Numbered from the stretch's first letter, positions 38,360-47,591 are shown. The stretch: 55,157 nt of DNA from JBIYSM02 sp044759095 (GCF_044759095.2 NZ_JBIYSM020000030.1:1-55157); one strand, 5' to 3'. The notes: generated by a model not told the origin, from the sequence alone. Translations and numbers: made by a program.

Positions 38360-39253
38360 CTAGTTTTTCATCCGCGGGTCAAGGGCATCACGCAGTCCGT
38401 CTCCGATCAGGTTGAAGCCCAATACCGTCAGCATGATGGACAATCCTGGAAAAATAACGGTCCATGGCGCTTTTTGAATGTATTGGCGGGAGTCAGCCAG
38501 CATTTTCCCCCATTCCGGTTCCGGCGGCTGCGCCCCCAGTCCGAGAAAGCCGAGCGCAGCTGCTTCAATGATCGCGGTTGCGATCCCCAAGGTTCCCGTC
38601 ACGATGATGGGAGCCAGACTGTTTGGCAAAATGTGCTGCAGGAGAATGCGCGAATCTTTCATCCCAATCGCCTTGGCTGCCATCACGTACTCCTCTTCCT
38701 TGAGGCTAAGTACGCGGGAACGTACCAGACGACCGAACGTCGGTATGTTGATAATGGAAATGGCCAACAGAGCATTCTGCAGAGAAGGTCCCAGAATGGC
38801 CACGATTGCAATCGCCAGCAAAATGCTTGGAAAAGCCAGCATGATGTCAAACACGCGTGAGATCAGCATATCGATCCATCTTCCGTAGTATCCGGCCAAC
38901 AGTCCGAGAAACGTACCGGCCACCACCGATCCGATGACGGAGAATGTTCCCACCCACAGGGAAATGCGGGCACCGTACACGACACGGGTAAACACATCAC
39001 GCCCGTTGTAGTCGGTGCCAAACCAGTGCTCTTCCGACGGCGGCTTGTTTTTCATCACCAATTCCCCCTCGTCGTACTTGTAAGGGGCAATCGCCGGAGC
39101 AAAGATGGCAATGAGGACGAATGCGACGATGATGGCCAAACCTACCATCGCCAATTTGTTTTTGCGAAGAATTTTCCACGCGTCGCGCCAAGGGGAGGAA
39201 ACCGGTTCATCCGCTTTTTTCAACGGTATGGATTGTACTTGTGTGTCTGCCAT
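38360..39253 (-). CDS. oligopeptide/dipeptide ABC transporter permease (OppC/DppC type)
   Basis: This 297-residue inner permease has an N-terminal helix (NKLAMVGLAIIVAFVLIAIFAPAIAP, about 31-56) preceded by a soluble tail. It has the DppC-type segment HWFGTDYNGRDVFTRVVYGARISL, five further helices and the ABC-contacting EAA loop (EEYVMAAKAIGMKDSRILLQHILPN). It is the last gene of an operon with two ATPases, a binding protein and OppB. The substrate (di- versus oligopeptide, or nickel) cannot be decided. Confidence 0.95.
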   Translation of the reverse strand: MADTQVQSIPLKKADEPVSSPWRDAWKILRKNKLAMVGLAIIVAFVLIAIFAPAIAPYKYDEGELVMKNKPPSEEHWFGTDYNGRDVFTRVVYGARISLWVGTFSVIGSVVAGTFLGLLAGYYGRWIDMLISRVFDIMLAFPSILLAIAIVAILGPSLQNALLAISIINIPTFGRLVRSRVLSLKEEEYVMAAKAIGMKDSRILLQHILPNSLAPIIVTGTLGIATAIIEAAALGFLGLGAQPPEPEWGKMLADSRQYIQKAPWTVIFPGLSIMLTVLGFNLIGDGLRDALDPRMKN

Positions 39254-39268
39254 TCTTTTGAACCCTCC

Positions 39269-40279
39269 TTAGCGATATTTGATGCGCGGATCGACGTAAG
39301 CATACAGGAGGTCGACCACCAGGTTGATCAAGACAAAGATGGTAGCGATAACGAGAATGCCCGATTGAATCACAGGATAGTCCCGGTTGCCGATCGCCGT
39401 GTAGATGTAGCGTCCGACGCCCGGCCAGCCGAAAATGGTCTCCGTCAGGACGGCACCTCCCAGGAGAAGTCCCGTTTGTAATCCAATAATGGTCAAGACA
39501 GGAATAAATGCATTTTTCAAGGCATGCTTGTACACGACAAAAAATTGTCCCAATCCTTTCGCTCGCGCAGTGCGAATGTAATCGGAGCGCATCACTTCCA
39601 GCATGCTGGAACGCGTAATGCGGGCGATAATTGCCATCGGGATGGTTCCGAGCGCAATTCCAGGCAAAATCAGATGCTCGACGACCTCACGGAGCTGATC
39701 CCAGCGTCCCGCCAGCATCGTATCCAATATATAAAAGTGCGTAATGGCCTCGACCGGATTACGCGAATTGTCACGTCCAACTGATGGGAGCCACTTCAAC
39801 TCTTGGGCAAAGACCCACTGCTCCATCAAACCGAGCCAAAAGATCGGCATGGAAACGCCAATCAAGGCAATCAACATGGCCATGTAGTCAAACCAGGAAT
39901 TTTGTTTCCACGCAGATAGAATCCCTGCATTTACGCCAATAATGACAGCAAAGAGCATGCTGACAATGGTCAATTCGGTAGTTGCCGCCAAATACGGGCC
40001 GATTTCTTGCTCAATCTTGGCGCCGGAAAGAAGCGATTTGCCAAGATCACCCGACAAGATCTGTTTCATGTAATCAAAGTATTGAATGTACCACGGATCG
40101 TACAAGCCTAGAGCTTGACGCAACTCTTCCACTGCTTTGGGGCTTGCTTTTTCACCAAGAATGGTCAGAGCCGGATCGCCCGGGATGGCATGGATGATGG
40201 AAAATACAACGATGGACATGCCCAGTAGAACGGGGATGAGCATAAGGAATCTTCGGATACTGTAGGCTAGCAATGCCAT
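39269..40279 (-). CDS. oligopeptide/dipeptide ABC transporter permease (OppB/DppB type)
   Basis: This 336-residue permease starts with a signal-anchor-like helix (RRFLMLIPVLLGMSIVVFSII) and has the OppB-type GDPALTILGEKASPKAVEEL region, six helices in all and an EAA loop (MRSDYIRTARAKGLGQFFVVYKHALKNA). ATG 40279 is used; a TTG at 40273, 6 nt behind GAGGAG, is an alternative start. It lies between the binding-protein gene and oppC (15-nt gap). A stable hairpin separates it from the binding-protein gene. Confidence 0.95.
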   Translation of the reverse strand: MALLAYSIRRFLMLIPVLLGMSIVVFSIIHAIPGDPALTILGEKASPKAVEELRQALGLYDPWYIQYFDYMKQILSGDLGKSLLSGAKIEQEIGPYLAATTELTIVSMLFAVIIGVNAGILSAWKQNSWFDYMAMLIALIGVSMPIFWLGLMEQWVFAQELKWLPSVGRDNSRNPVEAITHFYILDTMLAGRWDQLREVVEHLILPGIALGTIPMAIIARITRSSMLEVMRSDYIRTARAKGLGQFFVVYKHALKNAFIPVLTIIGLQTGLLLGGAVLTETIFGWPGVGRYIYTAIGNRDYPVIQSGILVIATIFVLINLVVDLLYAYVDPRIKYR

Positions 40280-40319
40280 CTCCTCGCTTTCCTCAGAAGT
40301 ATGGGGATACATAGGGAAA

Positions 40320-40351
40320 GGGTAAGAAGAGGTGTGTCTCTCCTCTTACCC
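40320..40351 (-). terminator. attenuating hairpin after the peptide-binding protein gene
   Basis: GGGT..AAGAGG (40320-40332) pairs with CCTCTTACCC (40342-40351) with a 3-nt bulge. It lies 15 nt past the stop of the binding-protein gene and before oppB. Such hairpins commonly stabilise or partially terminate so that binding protein exceeds permease. Confidence 0.6.
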
Positions 40352-40366
40352 TATGATGGTTGTTTT

Positions 40367-42031
40367 TTATTGCTGGATGTCTACTTCCGCCAAGCTCTCA
40401 GAGCCGGTCGGATGCGGTACGTAGTTCAGGACGCTTTTCTTCGCAGCCAAAGCTGGAGTGGAGTGAGCGAGAGGAACCATCGGCACGTCTTTAAAGATGA
40501 TTTCTTGTACTTGCAGGTAGAGTTTCTCACGTTCTTCCTTCGTTGTTGCCGATTGGGCTTGCATCAGCAGCTTGTGGGCTTCTTCGTTTGCCCAACGAGT
40601 GCGGTTGTTTCCGCCGATGTTGTTCTTGTCAAGCAGGGTTGCCAGGAAGTTGTCCGGGTCACCGTTGTCACCGGTCCAACCAAGCATGAACATTTCTTGT
40701 TCTCCCGCCTTCGTCTTTTCGAGGTAGGTAGCCCATTCCATTGTGACGATTTCCGCTTCTACACCGATCTTTTTCAGGTCTTGCTGGATGGCTTCGGCAA
40801 TTTTCACGCCGTCCGGCATGTACGGACGAGGTACCGGCATTGCCCAGAACTTGATTTTGAAGCCATTCGGATGTCCGGCTTCGGCAAGCAGTTGCTTCGC
40901 TTTGTCGAGGTTGTACTCGCGGTCTTTGATATTGCCGTTATGACCCCAGATGGACGGAGGCATCGGGTTGACAGCAGGCTGACCGAGACCAGCGAAGAAC
41001 GCTTCGATGATGGCAGGTTTGTTGATCGCATAGGCGAGTGCTTCACGTACTTTCGGGTTATCAAGCGGTTTTTTCTCCACGTTGAAACCTACGAAGCCGA
41101 TGTTCATGGAAGGACGCAGAATCAGCTGCAGGTCTTGGTTGTCCTTAACCGTTTGTGCATCATCCGGGTTCAGACCGTCCATCAGGTCGATTTCGCCGGA
41201 GGTGAGTGCAGTCAGGCGGGCAGTGTTTTCAGGAATAACCTTGAACACCAGTTTGTCCAGCTTCGGAAGGCCTTTTTGCCAGTAGTTCGGGTTCTTTTCC
41301 AGTGTGATGGAGTCGTTGCGCTTCCACTCCTTGAAGATGAACGGACCGGTACCGACCGGGTTCTCGTTGTACTTCTCCGGCCCCATATCCTGTACTGCTT
41401 TTGGAGAAGAGATCGCGAAGCAGGACATGCCGAGGTTTTGGATGAACGGCGCCAACGGGCGGTTCAGCGTAAATTTGACGGTGTTCGGATCCACGACGTC
41501 GACGGATTTGATCACATGAGTCTCGTCGCCTTTGTAGCCGCCGAACATGTCGTTGTAGTACTCGTACCCTTCTTTGTTGTGCTGTGGATGGTTTTTGTCC
41601 ATCCAGCGCTCGAAGTTCCATTTTACCGCCTCTGCGTTGAAGTCAGTGCCGTCATGGAACTTCACGCCTTGACGGAGCTTGAAGGTATAAGTCAAACCGT
41701 CCGGAGAAATTTCCCAGCTCTCTGCCAGACCAGGAAGGACGTTAGTGTTGTCTTTTTCGTAGAAAACGAGCGTTTCCAGAACGTTTTCGGTAACCTTGAA
41801 CGATTCGCCGTCCGTTTGCATGATCGGGTCCAGACCGACGGAATCACCGCCGCGGCCAACGATCAACTGCTTCGGACCGCTTTGGGCTGGCTGTGCGGGT
41901 TGAGCTTGCGGTTGTTGTGTTTGTCCCTGATTGGCCGGTTGTTGTGTTTGTTGCGAGCCGCTGCAACCTGCGAGCGCCATGGAAAGGGCAACCAGGCTGG
42001 TAAGCGCAACGGAGAGAAAACGCTTTTTCAT
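40367..42031 (-). CDS. peptide-binding lipoprotein of an ABC transporter (family 5)
   Basis: This 554-residue extracellular solute-binding protein has a lipoprotein signal peptide with lipobox SMALAGC (Cys23), a Gln/Pro-rich linker (SGSQQTQQPANQGQTQQPQA) and the SBP_bac_5 fold (GGDSVGLDPIMQTDGESFKV; GLTYTFKLRQGVKFHDGTDF). It binds peptides outside the membrane and delivers them to the OppBC-like permeases. A GGGGGA Shine-Dalgarno is present. Gene order is unusual in that the binding protein is third, after the ATPases, with repeat copy F in the 187-nt gap. Confidence 0.95.
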   Translation of the reverse strand: MKKRFLSVALTSLVALSMALAGCSGSQQTQQPANQGQTQQPQAQPAQPAQSGPKQLIVGRGGDSVGLDPIMQTDGESFKVTENVLETLVFYEKDNTNVLPGLAESWEISPDGLTYTFKLRQGVKFHDGTDFNAEAVKWNFERWMDKNHPQHNKEGYEYYNDMFGGYKGDETHVIKSVDVVDPNTVKFTLNRPLAPFIQNLGMSCFAISSPKAVQDMGPEKYNENPVGTGPFIFKEWKRNDSITLEKNPNYWQKGLPKLDKLVFKVIPENTARLTALTSGEIDLMDGLNPDDAQTVKDNQDLQLILRPSMNIGFVGFNVEKKPLDNPKVREALAYAINKPAIIEAFFAGLGQPAVNPMPPSIWGHNGNIKDREYNLDKAKQLLAEAGHPNGFKIKFWAMPVPRPYMPDGVKIAEAIQQDLKKIGVEAEIVTMEWATYLEKTKAGEQEMFMLGWTGDNGDPDNFLATLLDKNNIGGNNRTRWANEEAHKLLMQAQSATTKEEREKLYLQVQEIIFKDVPMVPLAHSTPALAAKKSVLNYVPHPTGSESLAEVDIQQ

Positions 42032-42128
42032 GAATGAAAATCCCCCTTTGCTTTTCTTTGGAAAGCCAGTTACTTCTGCATGGATCTTTGTTTACAACAC
42101 TGTTCCGCCGCATCCCCCCTTTAAATCA

Positions 42129-42190
42129 CCCACTCGGCTGTAGCTTACGCTGGTGCCGAGCGGGGTCCCATTGTGCACCGGGCGGGGCCC
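42129..42190 (-). repeat. dispersed structured repeat, copy F (inner hairpin with half of an outer one)
   Basis: CCCACTCGGC (42129-42138) pairs with GCCGAGCGGG (42155-42164; one A/C on plus, G-U on minus). CCGGGCGGGGCCC (42178-42190) follows, matching the outer 3' arm of copies B and E, but its 5' arm is missing. It reads as a decayed nested copy. It lies inside the transporter operon between the second ATPase gene and the binding-protein gene. Confidence 0.8.
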
Positions 42191-42218
42191 AAGAGCCTGT
42201 TAATGTGCGCGCAAGAAG

Positions 42219-43190
42219 TCACGCGTTGTATAGATGGCACGCCACGAAGTGTCCGCTGCCGACGTCACGGAACTGTGGACGGACACTGCGGCATTCATCT
42301 GTCACATGGGGACAGCGGGTATGGAAGGTACAGCCGCTTGGCGGATTGGCAGGGCTGGGCAAATCGCCCTGCAGGATGATACGCTCTCGCTTCGCATCCG
42401 GATCCGGTGTGGGTACAGCGGACAGAAGCGCCTTGGTGTAGGGGTGGAGCGGATTTTGGTACAGCTGCTCACTGGTCGTCAGCTCAACGATGCGGCCCAG
42501 ATACATCACGCCGACGCGATCGCTGATGTGCCGAACGACACTCAAATCGTGAGCGATGAACAGGTAGGTCAGACTCAGATTTTTCTGGAGATCCTGCATC
42601 AGGTTTAGCACCTGTGACTGGATGGATACGTCCAGAGCAGAAACGGGTTCGTCTGCTACGATCAGTTTGGGATTCAGCATCAGGGCGCGTGCGATCCCGA
42701 TCCGCTGGCGCTGACCGCCGCTGAACTGGTGCGGGTACCGCTGCGCATGATAGCTGCTCAGCCCTACCACTTCCAGCATCTCGCTCACACGCTGTTTACG
42801 TTCGGCTGCGTCGCCAATTCCGTGAACGATCAGCGGTTCTTCCAAAATTTTCTCAACATTGTGGCGCGGATTCAACGATGCAAACGGATCCTGAAACACG
42901 ATTTGCATGTCGCGGCGCATTTTCCGCATCTCTTCCGGTTTGAGGGATGTTATGTTCGTTCCGTCAAACACGACTTCGCCCGCTGTCGGTTCGATCAGCC
43001 TCATGAGCGAGCGCCCAGTCGTCGATTTGCCGCAGCCGCTTTCCCCTACCAGTCCGAGGGTTTCTCCTCGTTTTACGGTAAAGGAAACGTCATCCACAGC
43101 TTTTACTACGCCTACCTCTTTCCCGAAAACGCCGCCTGTGATGGGATAGTATTTTTTCAGATTTTTAACGATGAGTAAATCTTCTGCCAC
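42219..43190 (-). CDS. oligopeptide ABC transporter ATPase (OppF/DppF type)
   Basis: This 323-residue ATPase energises peptide import. It has Walker A GLVGESGCGKSTTGRS, the Q loop VFQDPFASLNPRH, signature FSGGQRQRIGIARAL and Walker B LIVADEPVSALDVSIQ. The OppF-type C-terminal extension (FHTRCPHVTDECR, cysteine-containing) is present. The GTG at 43190 is 7 nt from AAAGGAG; an ATG two codons upstream is alternative. It begins 20 nt after the oppD-like gene and is followed by repeat copy F and then the binding protein. Confidence 0.94.
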   Translation of the reverse strand: MAEDLLIVKNLKKYYPITGGVFGKEVGVVKAVDDVSFTVKRGETLGLVGESGCGKSTTGRSLMRLIEPTAGEVVFDGTNITSLKPEEMRKMRRDMQIVFQDPFASLNPRHNVEKILEEPLIVHGIGDAAERKQRVSEMLEVVGLSSYHAQRYPHQFSGGQRQRIGIARALMLNPKLIVADEPVSALDVSIQSQVLNLMQDLQKNLSLTYLFIAHDLSVVRHISDRVGVMYLGRIVELTTSEQLYQNPLHPYTKALLSAVPTPDPDAKRERIILQGDLPSPANPPSGCTFHTRCPHVTDECRSVRPQFRDVGSGHFVACHLYNA

Positions 43191-43210
43191 CTGCATGCTC
43201 CTTTCGGGTT

Positions 43211-44179
43211 CTAATCGTTCAGCCAGCATCGGGAATAATGGTTTTCTCCTACTTCTTTCAGTTCCGGCACGTCTGCCCGGCACTTGTCGGTCGCGTGCTC
43301 ACAGCGCGGCGCAAAACGGCAGCCTACTGTCAGCGATCCAGGGAGGGGAACGTTGCCCGGGATGGAGTACAGCCGTTCTTTTGTTTCCTCCAGTTTCGGG
43401 ATGGAATGGAGCAAGCCGATCGTGTACGGATGTTTTGGCTCTTTCAGAATGGTACGGACGTCGCCTTCTTCCACGACGTTGCCCGCATACATCACGACAA
43501 CGCGATGACACATCTCTGCCACGACACCCAGATCATGGGTGATCAGCATGATGGCGGTGCCTGATTCCTCGTTCAACTGACGCATCAGGTCAAGAATCTG
43601 GGCCTGGATGGTCACGTCCAAAGCCGTCGTGGGCTCATCCGCGATCAGCAGCTCCGGGTTACAGGCCATCGCCATTGCGATCATGACGCGCTGGCGCATC
43701 CCGCCGGATAGCTGATGGGGGTATTCGTCCACGATCGATTCAGCTCGGGCTATGCCCACCTTTTTCAACATGTCGATGGCGCGTTGGCGAGCTTCTTTTT
43801 TATCTGCTTTCGTATGTAGTCGAATCGCTTCGGCGATCTGGTTGCCGATGGTGTACACAGGGTTGAGCGAAGTCATCGGTTCCTGGAAAATCATGGCGAT
43901 TTCGTTGCCGCGAATTTGGCGCATCCGCTTTTCACTGCTGGTTACCAGATCTTCCCCTTTAAATTTGATGGAGCCTCCCACAATTTTGCCGGGAGGATTG
44001 GGGACGAGTCTCATAACGGAAAGCGAGGTTACACTTTTTCCGCATCCGGACTCCCCTACGATGCCGAGAACTTCGCCTTTGCGTACACTGATGGTGACGC
44101 CGTCGACTGCAGGGATTTGTCCACGATCCGTAAAAAAGTGCGTTTGTAGGTTTTTTATCTCGAGAACAGGCTGTGACAC
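43211..44179 (-). CDS. oligopeptide ABC transporter ATPase (OppD/DppD type)
   Basis: This 322-residue ATPase is the first gene of the transporter operon. It has Walker A GIVGESGCGKSVTSLS, IFQEPMTSLNPVYTIG, signature LSGGMRQRVMIAMAM and Walker B LLIADEPTTALDVTIQ. It ends with the OppD-type cysteine cluster (CRFAPRCEHATDKCR) that is often linked to an iron-sulfur site in this family. The GTG at 44179 is preferred because AGAGAGG lies 8 nt upstream. A good sigma-A promoter stands about 70 nt upstream. Confidence 0.94.
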   Translation of the reverse strand: MSQPVLEIKNLQTHFFTDRGQIPAVDGVTISVRKGEVLGIVGESGCGKSVTSLSVMRLVPNPPGKIVGGSIKFKGEDLVTSSEKRMRQIRGNEIAMIFQEPMTSLNPVYTIGNQIAEAIRLHTKADKKEARQRAIDMLKKVGIARAESIVDEYPHQLSGGMRQRVMIAMAMACNPELLIADEPTTALDVTIQAQILDLMRQLNEESGTAIMLITHDLGVVAEMCHRVVVMYAGNVVEEGDVRTILKEPKHPYTIGLLHSIPKLEETKERLYSIPGNVPLPGSLTVGCRFAPRCEHATDKCRADVPELKEVGENHYSRCWLND

Positions 44180-44244
44180 GTAGCGCACCTCTCTTACCGA
44201 TAAATTCTGTTCGGCTAATAAAGAACATTGGACTAACTGTGAAC

Positions 44245-44273
44245 ATTATGCCATTAACCAAATTTTTTGGCAA
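44245..44273 (-). promoter_or_regulatory. sigma-A promoter of the oligopeptide transporter operon
   Basis: TTGCCA (44273-44268) and CATAAT (44250-44245) are spaced by 17 nt on the minus strand in an AT-rich leader. The 200-nt gap 44189-44392 holds this promoter and no gene. Confidence 0.75.
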
Positions 44274-44392
44274 CATAATAAATTCGCATTATTGATACTT
44301 TACATAACTGCAAGAAAAGACTTGCAAGGGCAAGCCTTTCCACTTTCTCGTGAAACAGTTGAGCGCATTAATTGATTGACAAACAATTTTCC

Positions 44393-44698
44393 CTACGGTT
44401 GGAACATTTGGGAGATCCAGTCCACTGCTGTCTTGGTCCCGCTTTTTACGTATGAACCGACGGACAAACCGAGTTTGCTCACGTAATTTACCATTTCCTG
44501 CGGGTTGGCCTGTACCTGCTTGCCCATGACCGCAATCTCCATCTGACCCTTATCCATTTTTTTAATGTAAAAGGTTTGCGGCTGTTGCTCCGGCAGTCCG
44601 CTCACCTTGTGAATGCCCCGTTCGGCCGTCTGCAGGCCAAGCACCACCCCTACGAGCAGAATCGCTACAAACCCCATCATTTTCAACGTTACATTCAT
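44393..44698 (-). CDS. yqxA: DUF3679 family protein YqxA
   Basis: This 101-residue product has one N-terminal membrane helix (MMGFVAILLVGVVLGLQTAERGI) and a conserved C-terminal half (MEIAVMGKQVQANPQEMVNYVSKLG, then SVGSYVKSGTK). It fits the YqxA/DUF3679 family found after spoIIP in Bacillales. The function is unknown; sporulation-related expression is inferred from its partner. ATG 44698 is preferred because GAGGTG lies 8 nt upstream. It begins 7 nt after spoIIP ends. Confidence 0.85.
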   Translation of the reverse strand: MNVTLKMMGFVAILLVGVVLGLQTAERGIHKVSGLPEQQPQTFYIKKMDKGQMEIAVMGKQVQANPQEMVNYVSKLGLSVGSYVKSGTKTAVDWISQMFQP

Positions 44699-44705
44699 CC
44701 GCACG

Positions 44706-45863
44706 TCACCTCATCGCCGGTTTGGCGGACTCCGGCTTGTTTACCCGTTCAGCCTGCCAGTAATACTCCGCAAACACGTCGGCCAACGCTTCTGCCGTGT
44801 TGTAGCATTCCTGCAGGGTATTTTCAATGCCGCCAATTTCTATTAACATGCTGCCCGGCGAAATGGATTGATTATACTCGCCGTTGCCACTTTTTTCGTT
44901 TTTGGCTGTAATTCCGCGCGATAAACCGGGATATTTTTTTTCCAGCAATTGATGCAATTCTTTGGCAAACTGCGTATTTTTTTCATGGTTTTTGTTCCTC
45001 AGGCCAATAACGAAAAAGGTACGGGCATAACTTTTTCCGTTGATCGTGATCGTTGTCCTCTCACGCGGCTTGTCGTCCCGATGCAGGTCAAAAAAGTAAC
45101 GGATCTCGCGATTGCGCTCAGTCGCTGCCTTCACGACCTTCAGCGACTCCGCATAAGAAAGCCAGAACTTCGTCTTGCTGTAAATGTCGTCGGTATTGAC
45201 TTCGGTGCCAATTCCCTTGTCGTTCAAAGCCTGTGCAAGGTGGCGTCCTACCAGTGTAATGTTTCTCGTCTCATGGTTGACTGATTTCGTTTCCGGCTCT
45301 AATTTTGCTTCACTCAACCACGACTCTCGGTTATGCGTGTGGTAGACAAAGACAATTTTTTTTCCGTTTGTGGTCGGCCTGGCCACCGGATCGGTCTTGG
45401 GATTTTCTTCGACTGTTTCGTTGTCCGTCGGCTGAGCGGCCGGGGGAACCTCGATTTCTTCGCGCGGTGCCGCCGGGTATTCGACGTACAGGTCAGCCAG
45501 CGTGGTGTCTTTTCCGGCTACGATAAATCTCGCGTCGTCGATCGTAAGGAGCCCAGGCAACTCCCGCCCCAACAAACTGCGCAGGTCTCCCGGATGGATG
45601 CTGGTGACCAATTCAAACATAAAACTGGCAAAATTGTTCGTTTCCCGTTCATTGGTTGCCTTTACCGTCTCGGAGAGAGCAGGAATTTCCTGTCCCATCA
45701 GCTTGACGAGAACCAGGCCGGATATATGGGAGGTGGCTTGTTGGATGGTTGACGATGCGATCATGATCCGGTTGCCGCCGATCGCCAGAAACCCGGTGAC
45801 GACGAACAGAAAAGCAGTGACGAACGAAAGCAGTACGAATTGGCGTTGAATTAGGGTTGCCAT
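44706..45863 (-). CDS. spoIIP: stage II sporulation protein P
   Basis: SpoIIP is a cell-wall amidase/endopeptidase that, with SpoIID and SpoIIM, removes septal peptidoglycan to drive engulfment. The 385-residue product has an N-terminal membrane helix (FVLLSFVTAFLFVVTGFLAI). A variable linker (EIEVPPAAQPTDNETVEENP) and the catalytic domain follow: FVYHTHNRESWL with the metal-binding His, RYFFDLHRDD and ISPGSMLIEIGGIENT with the catalytic Glu. The ATG has GAGGAGGG upstream. It lies between gpr and yqxA as in B. subtilis. Confidence 0.95.
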   Translation of the reverse strand: MATLIQRQFVLLSFVTAFLFVVTGFLAIGGNRIMIASSTIQQATSHISGLVLVKLMGQEIPALSETVKATNERETNNFASFMFELVTSIHPGDLRSLLGRELPGLLTIDDARFIVAGKDTTLADLYVEYPAAPREEIEVPPAAQPTDNETVEENPKTDPVARPTTNGKKIVFVYHTHNRESWLSEAKLEPETKSVNHETRNITLVGRHLAQALNDKGIGTEVNTDDIYSKTKFWLSYAESLKVVKAATERNREIRYFFDLHRDDKPRERTTITINGKSYARTFFVIGLRNKNHEKNTQFAKELHQLLEKKYPGLSRGITAKNEKSGNGEYNQSISPGSMLIEIGGIENTLQECYNTAEALADVFAEYYWQAERVNKPESAKPAMR

Positions 45864-46028
45864 GTTGTATCCCTCCTCAGGCTTTCGGCGAAAAGCGGTG
45901 TGACAGCATGGCGGGAGCCCCCGAAGCGGGAGCGCCTGTCTGCTTGTCTATGCTTATACCTATGTCCTTCATAGAGAAGATAGAACCGGCAACCCTACTT
46001 TTTCTCTCAATCCTATTGATCGTTCCGG

Positions 46029-47129
46029 TCAGTGTGTGTACGCTCCGCTGTTTTCCGTTGATACCGCACGGTGCAGGGCGCTGTTCAGACCGCTTGCGAT
46101 CACGTTGGAGACCCCTTCGATGAAATCGTCCACTTCCTTGGGAGTGACGACCAGATCCTGTCCCAACGGACGCAGAACCTCGTGAATCAGCTGCCGCTTC
46201 TCCTCTTCCGGGAGCGAGCCAACCAGCCCCATAAATGTCTTGCGCGCTTCCATGTCCGGCAAATCTTCTTCCGTATACGGCTCTTTGCGCTCCGGCAGGC
46301 TGCTTATCGCCAGTTTGTTGAATGCGCGCTTGCTCTCTTGCATGGATTGGCCGAAGTGTCCGAGCAGATAGGTGATCGCATCGTTGACGATGGTAGAGGC
46401 AAAAACGACAGTGGGGACGCCGATGGCGATAACAGGAATGCCCAGTGTCTTTTCATCAATCGCCTTGCGCTTGTTGCCTACGCCGGAACCGGGGTGAATG
46501 CCCGTATCGGAAATTTGTATCGTCGTATTTACCCGGTGCAGGGCCCGTGATGCCAAAGCATCGATGCAAATGACAAAGTCAGGTTTGCTCTTTTCTACGA
46601 CCCCGAAAACAATCTCACTCGTTTCGATGCCGGTAATGCCAAGCACGCCGGGAGAAAGCGCGCTTACCTCGCGATATCCGTCTTCTACCGATTCGGGTGC
46701 CAGTTGAAAAAGATGCCGCGTCACCAGAAGGTTTTCCACCACCATGGGACCAAGCGCGTCCGGGGTTACATTCCAGTTTCCCAGACCGACGATCAACGCC
46801 TTTTTCTCCTCGGTAATACCCAGCTCCTGTAAAAAGCGAGCCAGCTCTTTGGCCAGGCGTTTTGTTACCTGTTCCTCCACTTTCGTGTCATTGTCCCTCA
46901 GTTTGGGCACTTCAATGGTGACGTAACGGCCTGGAAGTTTTCCGATCTGTCTTCCCGCCTCTTCATTGTCCACGCTCAGTCGTGTCACCTTGATGCCCGG
47001 CTCCTCGTCGTCCGTTTCAATCACGACACCGGGTATCTCGCTTCCCGTCTGCTGCCGCGCCAGCTCATGCGCCTCCACGGCCAAATCGGTGCGAATGGAG
47101 TAACCGGATAGATCAATGTTGTGTTCCAT
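46029..47129 (-). CDS. gpr: germination protease Gpr
   Basis: Gpr degrades small acid-soluble spore proteins during germination. It is made as a zymogen in the forespore. The 366-residue product, starting MEHNIDLSGYSIRTDLAVEA, has the pro-region and conserved core IVGLGNWNVTPDALGP, VICIDALASRALHRVNTTIQISDTGI and the HPGSGVGNKR motif. ATG 47129 gives the family length; an ATG three codons upstream is also near the AAGGGAG. It is divergent from rpsT and precedes spoIIP. Confidence 0.96.
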   Translation of the reverse strand: MEHNIDLSGYSIRTDLAVEAHELARQQTGSEIPGVVIETDDEEPGIKVTRLSVDNEEAGRQIGKLPGRYVTIEVPKLRDNDTKVEEQVTKRLAKELARFLQELGITEEKKALIVGLGNWNVTPDALGPMVVENLLVTRHLFQLAPESVEDGYREVSALSPGVLGITGIETSEIVFGVVEKSKPDFVICIDALASRALHRVNTTIQISDTGIHPGSGVGNKRKAIDEKTLGIPVIAIGVPTVVFASTIVNDAITYLLGHFGQSMQESKRAFNKLAISSLPERKEPYTEEDLPDMEARKTFMGLVGSLPEEEKRQLIHEVLRPLGQDLVVTPKEVDDFIEGVSNVIASGLNSALHRAVSTENSGAYTH

Positions 47130-47207
47130 TGGCTGCATGCTCCCTTCTCTCCAGTGATGCCTGTTACTAGCTTGCATGAAACTGGCAATTTTATTCGGAA
47201 TCCTTTC

Positions 47208-47236
47208 TTGCAAATGGGTAATCCGCATGCTAGAAT
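47208..47236 (+). promoter_or_regulatory. sigma-A promoter of rpsT
   Basis: TTGCAA (47208-47213), 17 nt, TAGAAT (47231-47236) lies 60 nt upstream of the rpsT start codon. Confidence 0.8.
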
Positions 47237-47296
47237 ATGTTTTGTTGTATTTCTTGCATGCCCATAGGGGCTTTCCGTCTTAAGGAGGTGACACAC

Positions 47297-47572
47297 ATGC
47301 CAAATATTAAATCCGCGATCAAACGCACCAAGCAAATCGAAAAGCGCCGCGCTCAACGCGCTTCCCAAAAGTCCGATCTGCGCACTGCAGTGAAGAACTT
47401 TGAGAAAGCCGTTGCTGCCAACGACGTAGAATTGGCGAAGTCCACTCTTCTGGTGGCTGTGAAAAAGCTGGACAAGGCTGCTACCAAAGGTCTCATTCAT
47501 AAAAACGCAGCGAACCGTCAAAAATCCCGCTTGATGAAAAAGCTCAACGTGCTGACAGCACCTGTAGCCTAA
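47297..47572 (+). CDS. rpsT: 30S ribosomal protein S20
   Basis: This 91-residue primary 16S-rRNA-binding protein of the small subunit starts MPNIKSAIKRTKQIEKRRAQ and contains the family helices with DLRTAVKNFEKAV and GLIHKNAANRQKSRLMKKL. AAGGAGGTG lies 7 nt before the ATG, and a good promoter and terminator frame it as a single-gene unit. It is convergent with holA and divergent from gpr, the conserved arrangement. Confidence 0.98.
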   Translation: MPNIKSAIKRTKQIEKRRAQRASQKSDLRTAVKNFEKAVAANDVELAKSTLLVAVKKLDKAATKGLIHKNAANRQKSRLMKKLNVLTAPVA

Positions 47573-47591
47573 GCTTTCATCACCACAGGAG

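Noticed and set aside
45864..46028. Sigma-E promoter and hairpin in the spoIIP leader
   Set aside because: CATAGACAA is weakly like a sigma-E -10 and no -35 was found. The GCGGGAGC direct repeats there do not form a convincing structure.
47130..47207. Sigma-G promoter upstream of gpr (GAATA ... CATGCAAG)
   Set aside because: The two elements are only about 13 nt apart, too close for sigma-G, and the -10 is poor. Forespore control is expected from the family but not readable here.
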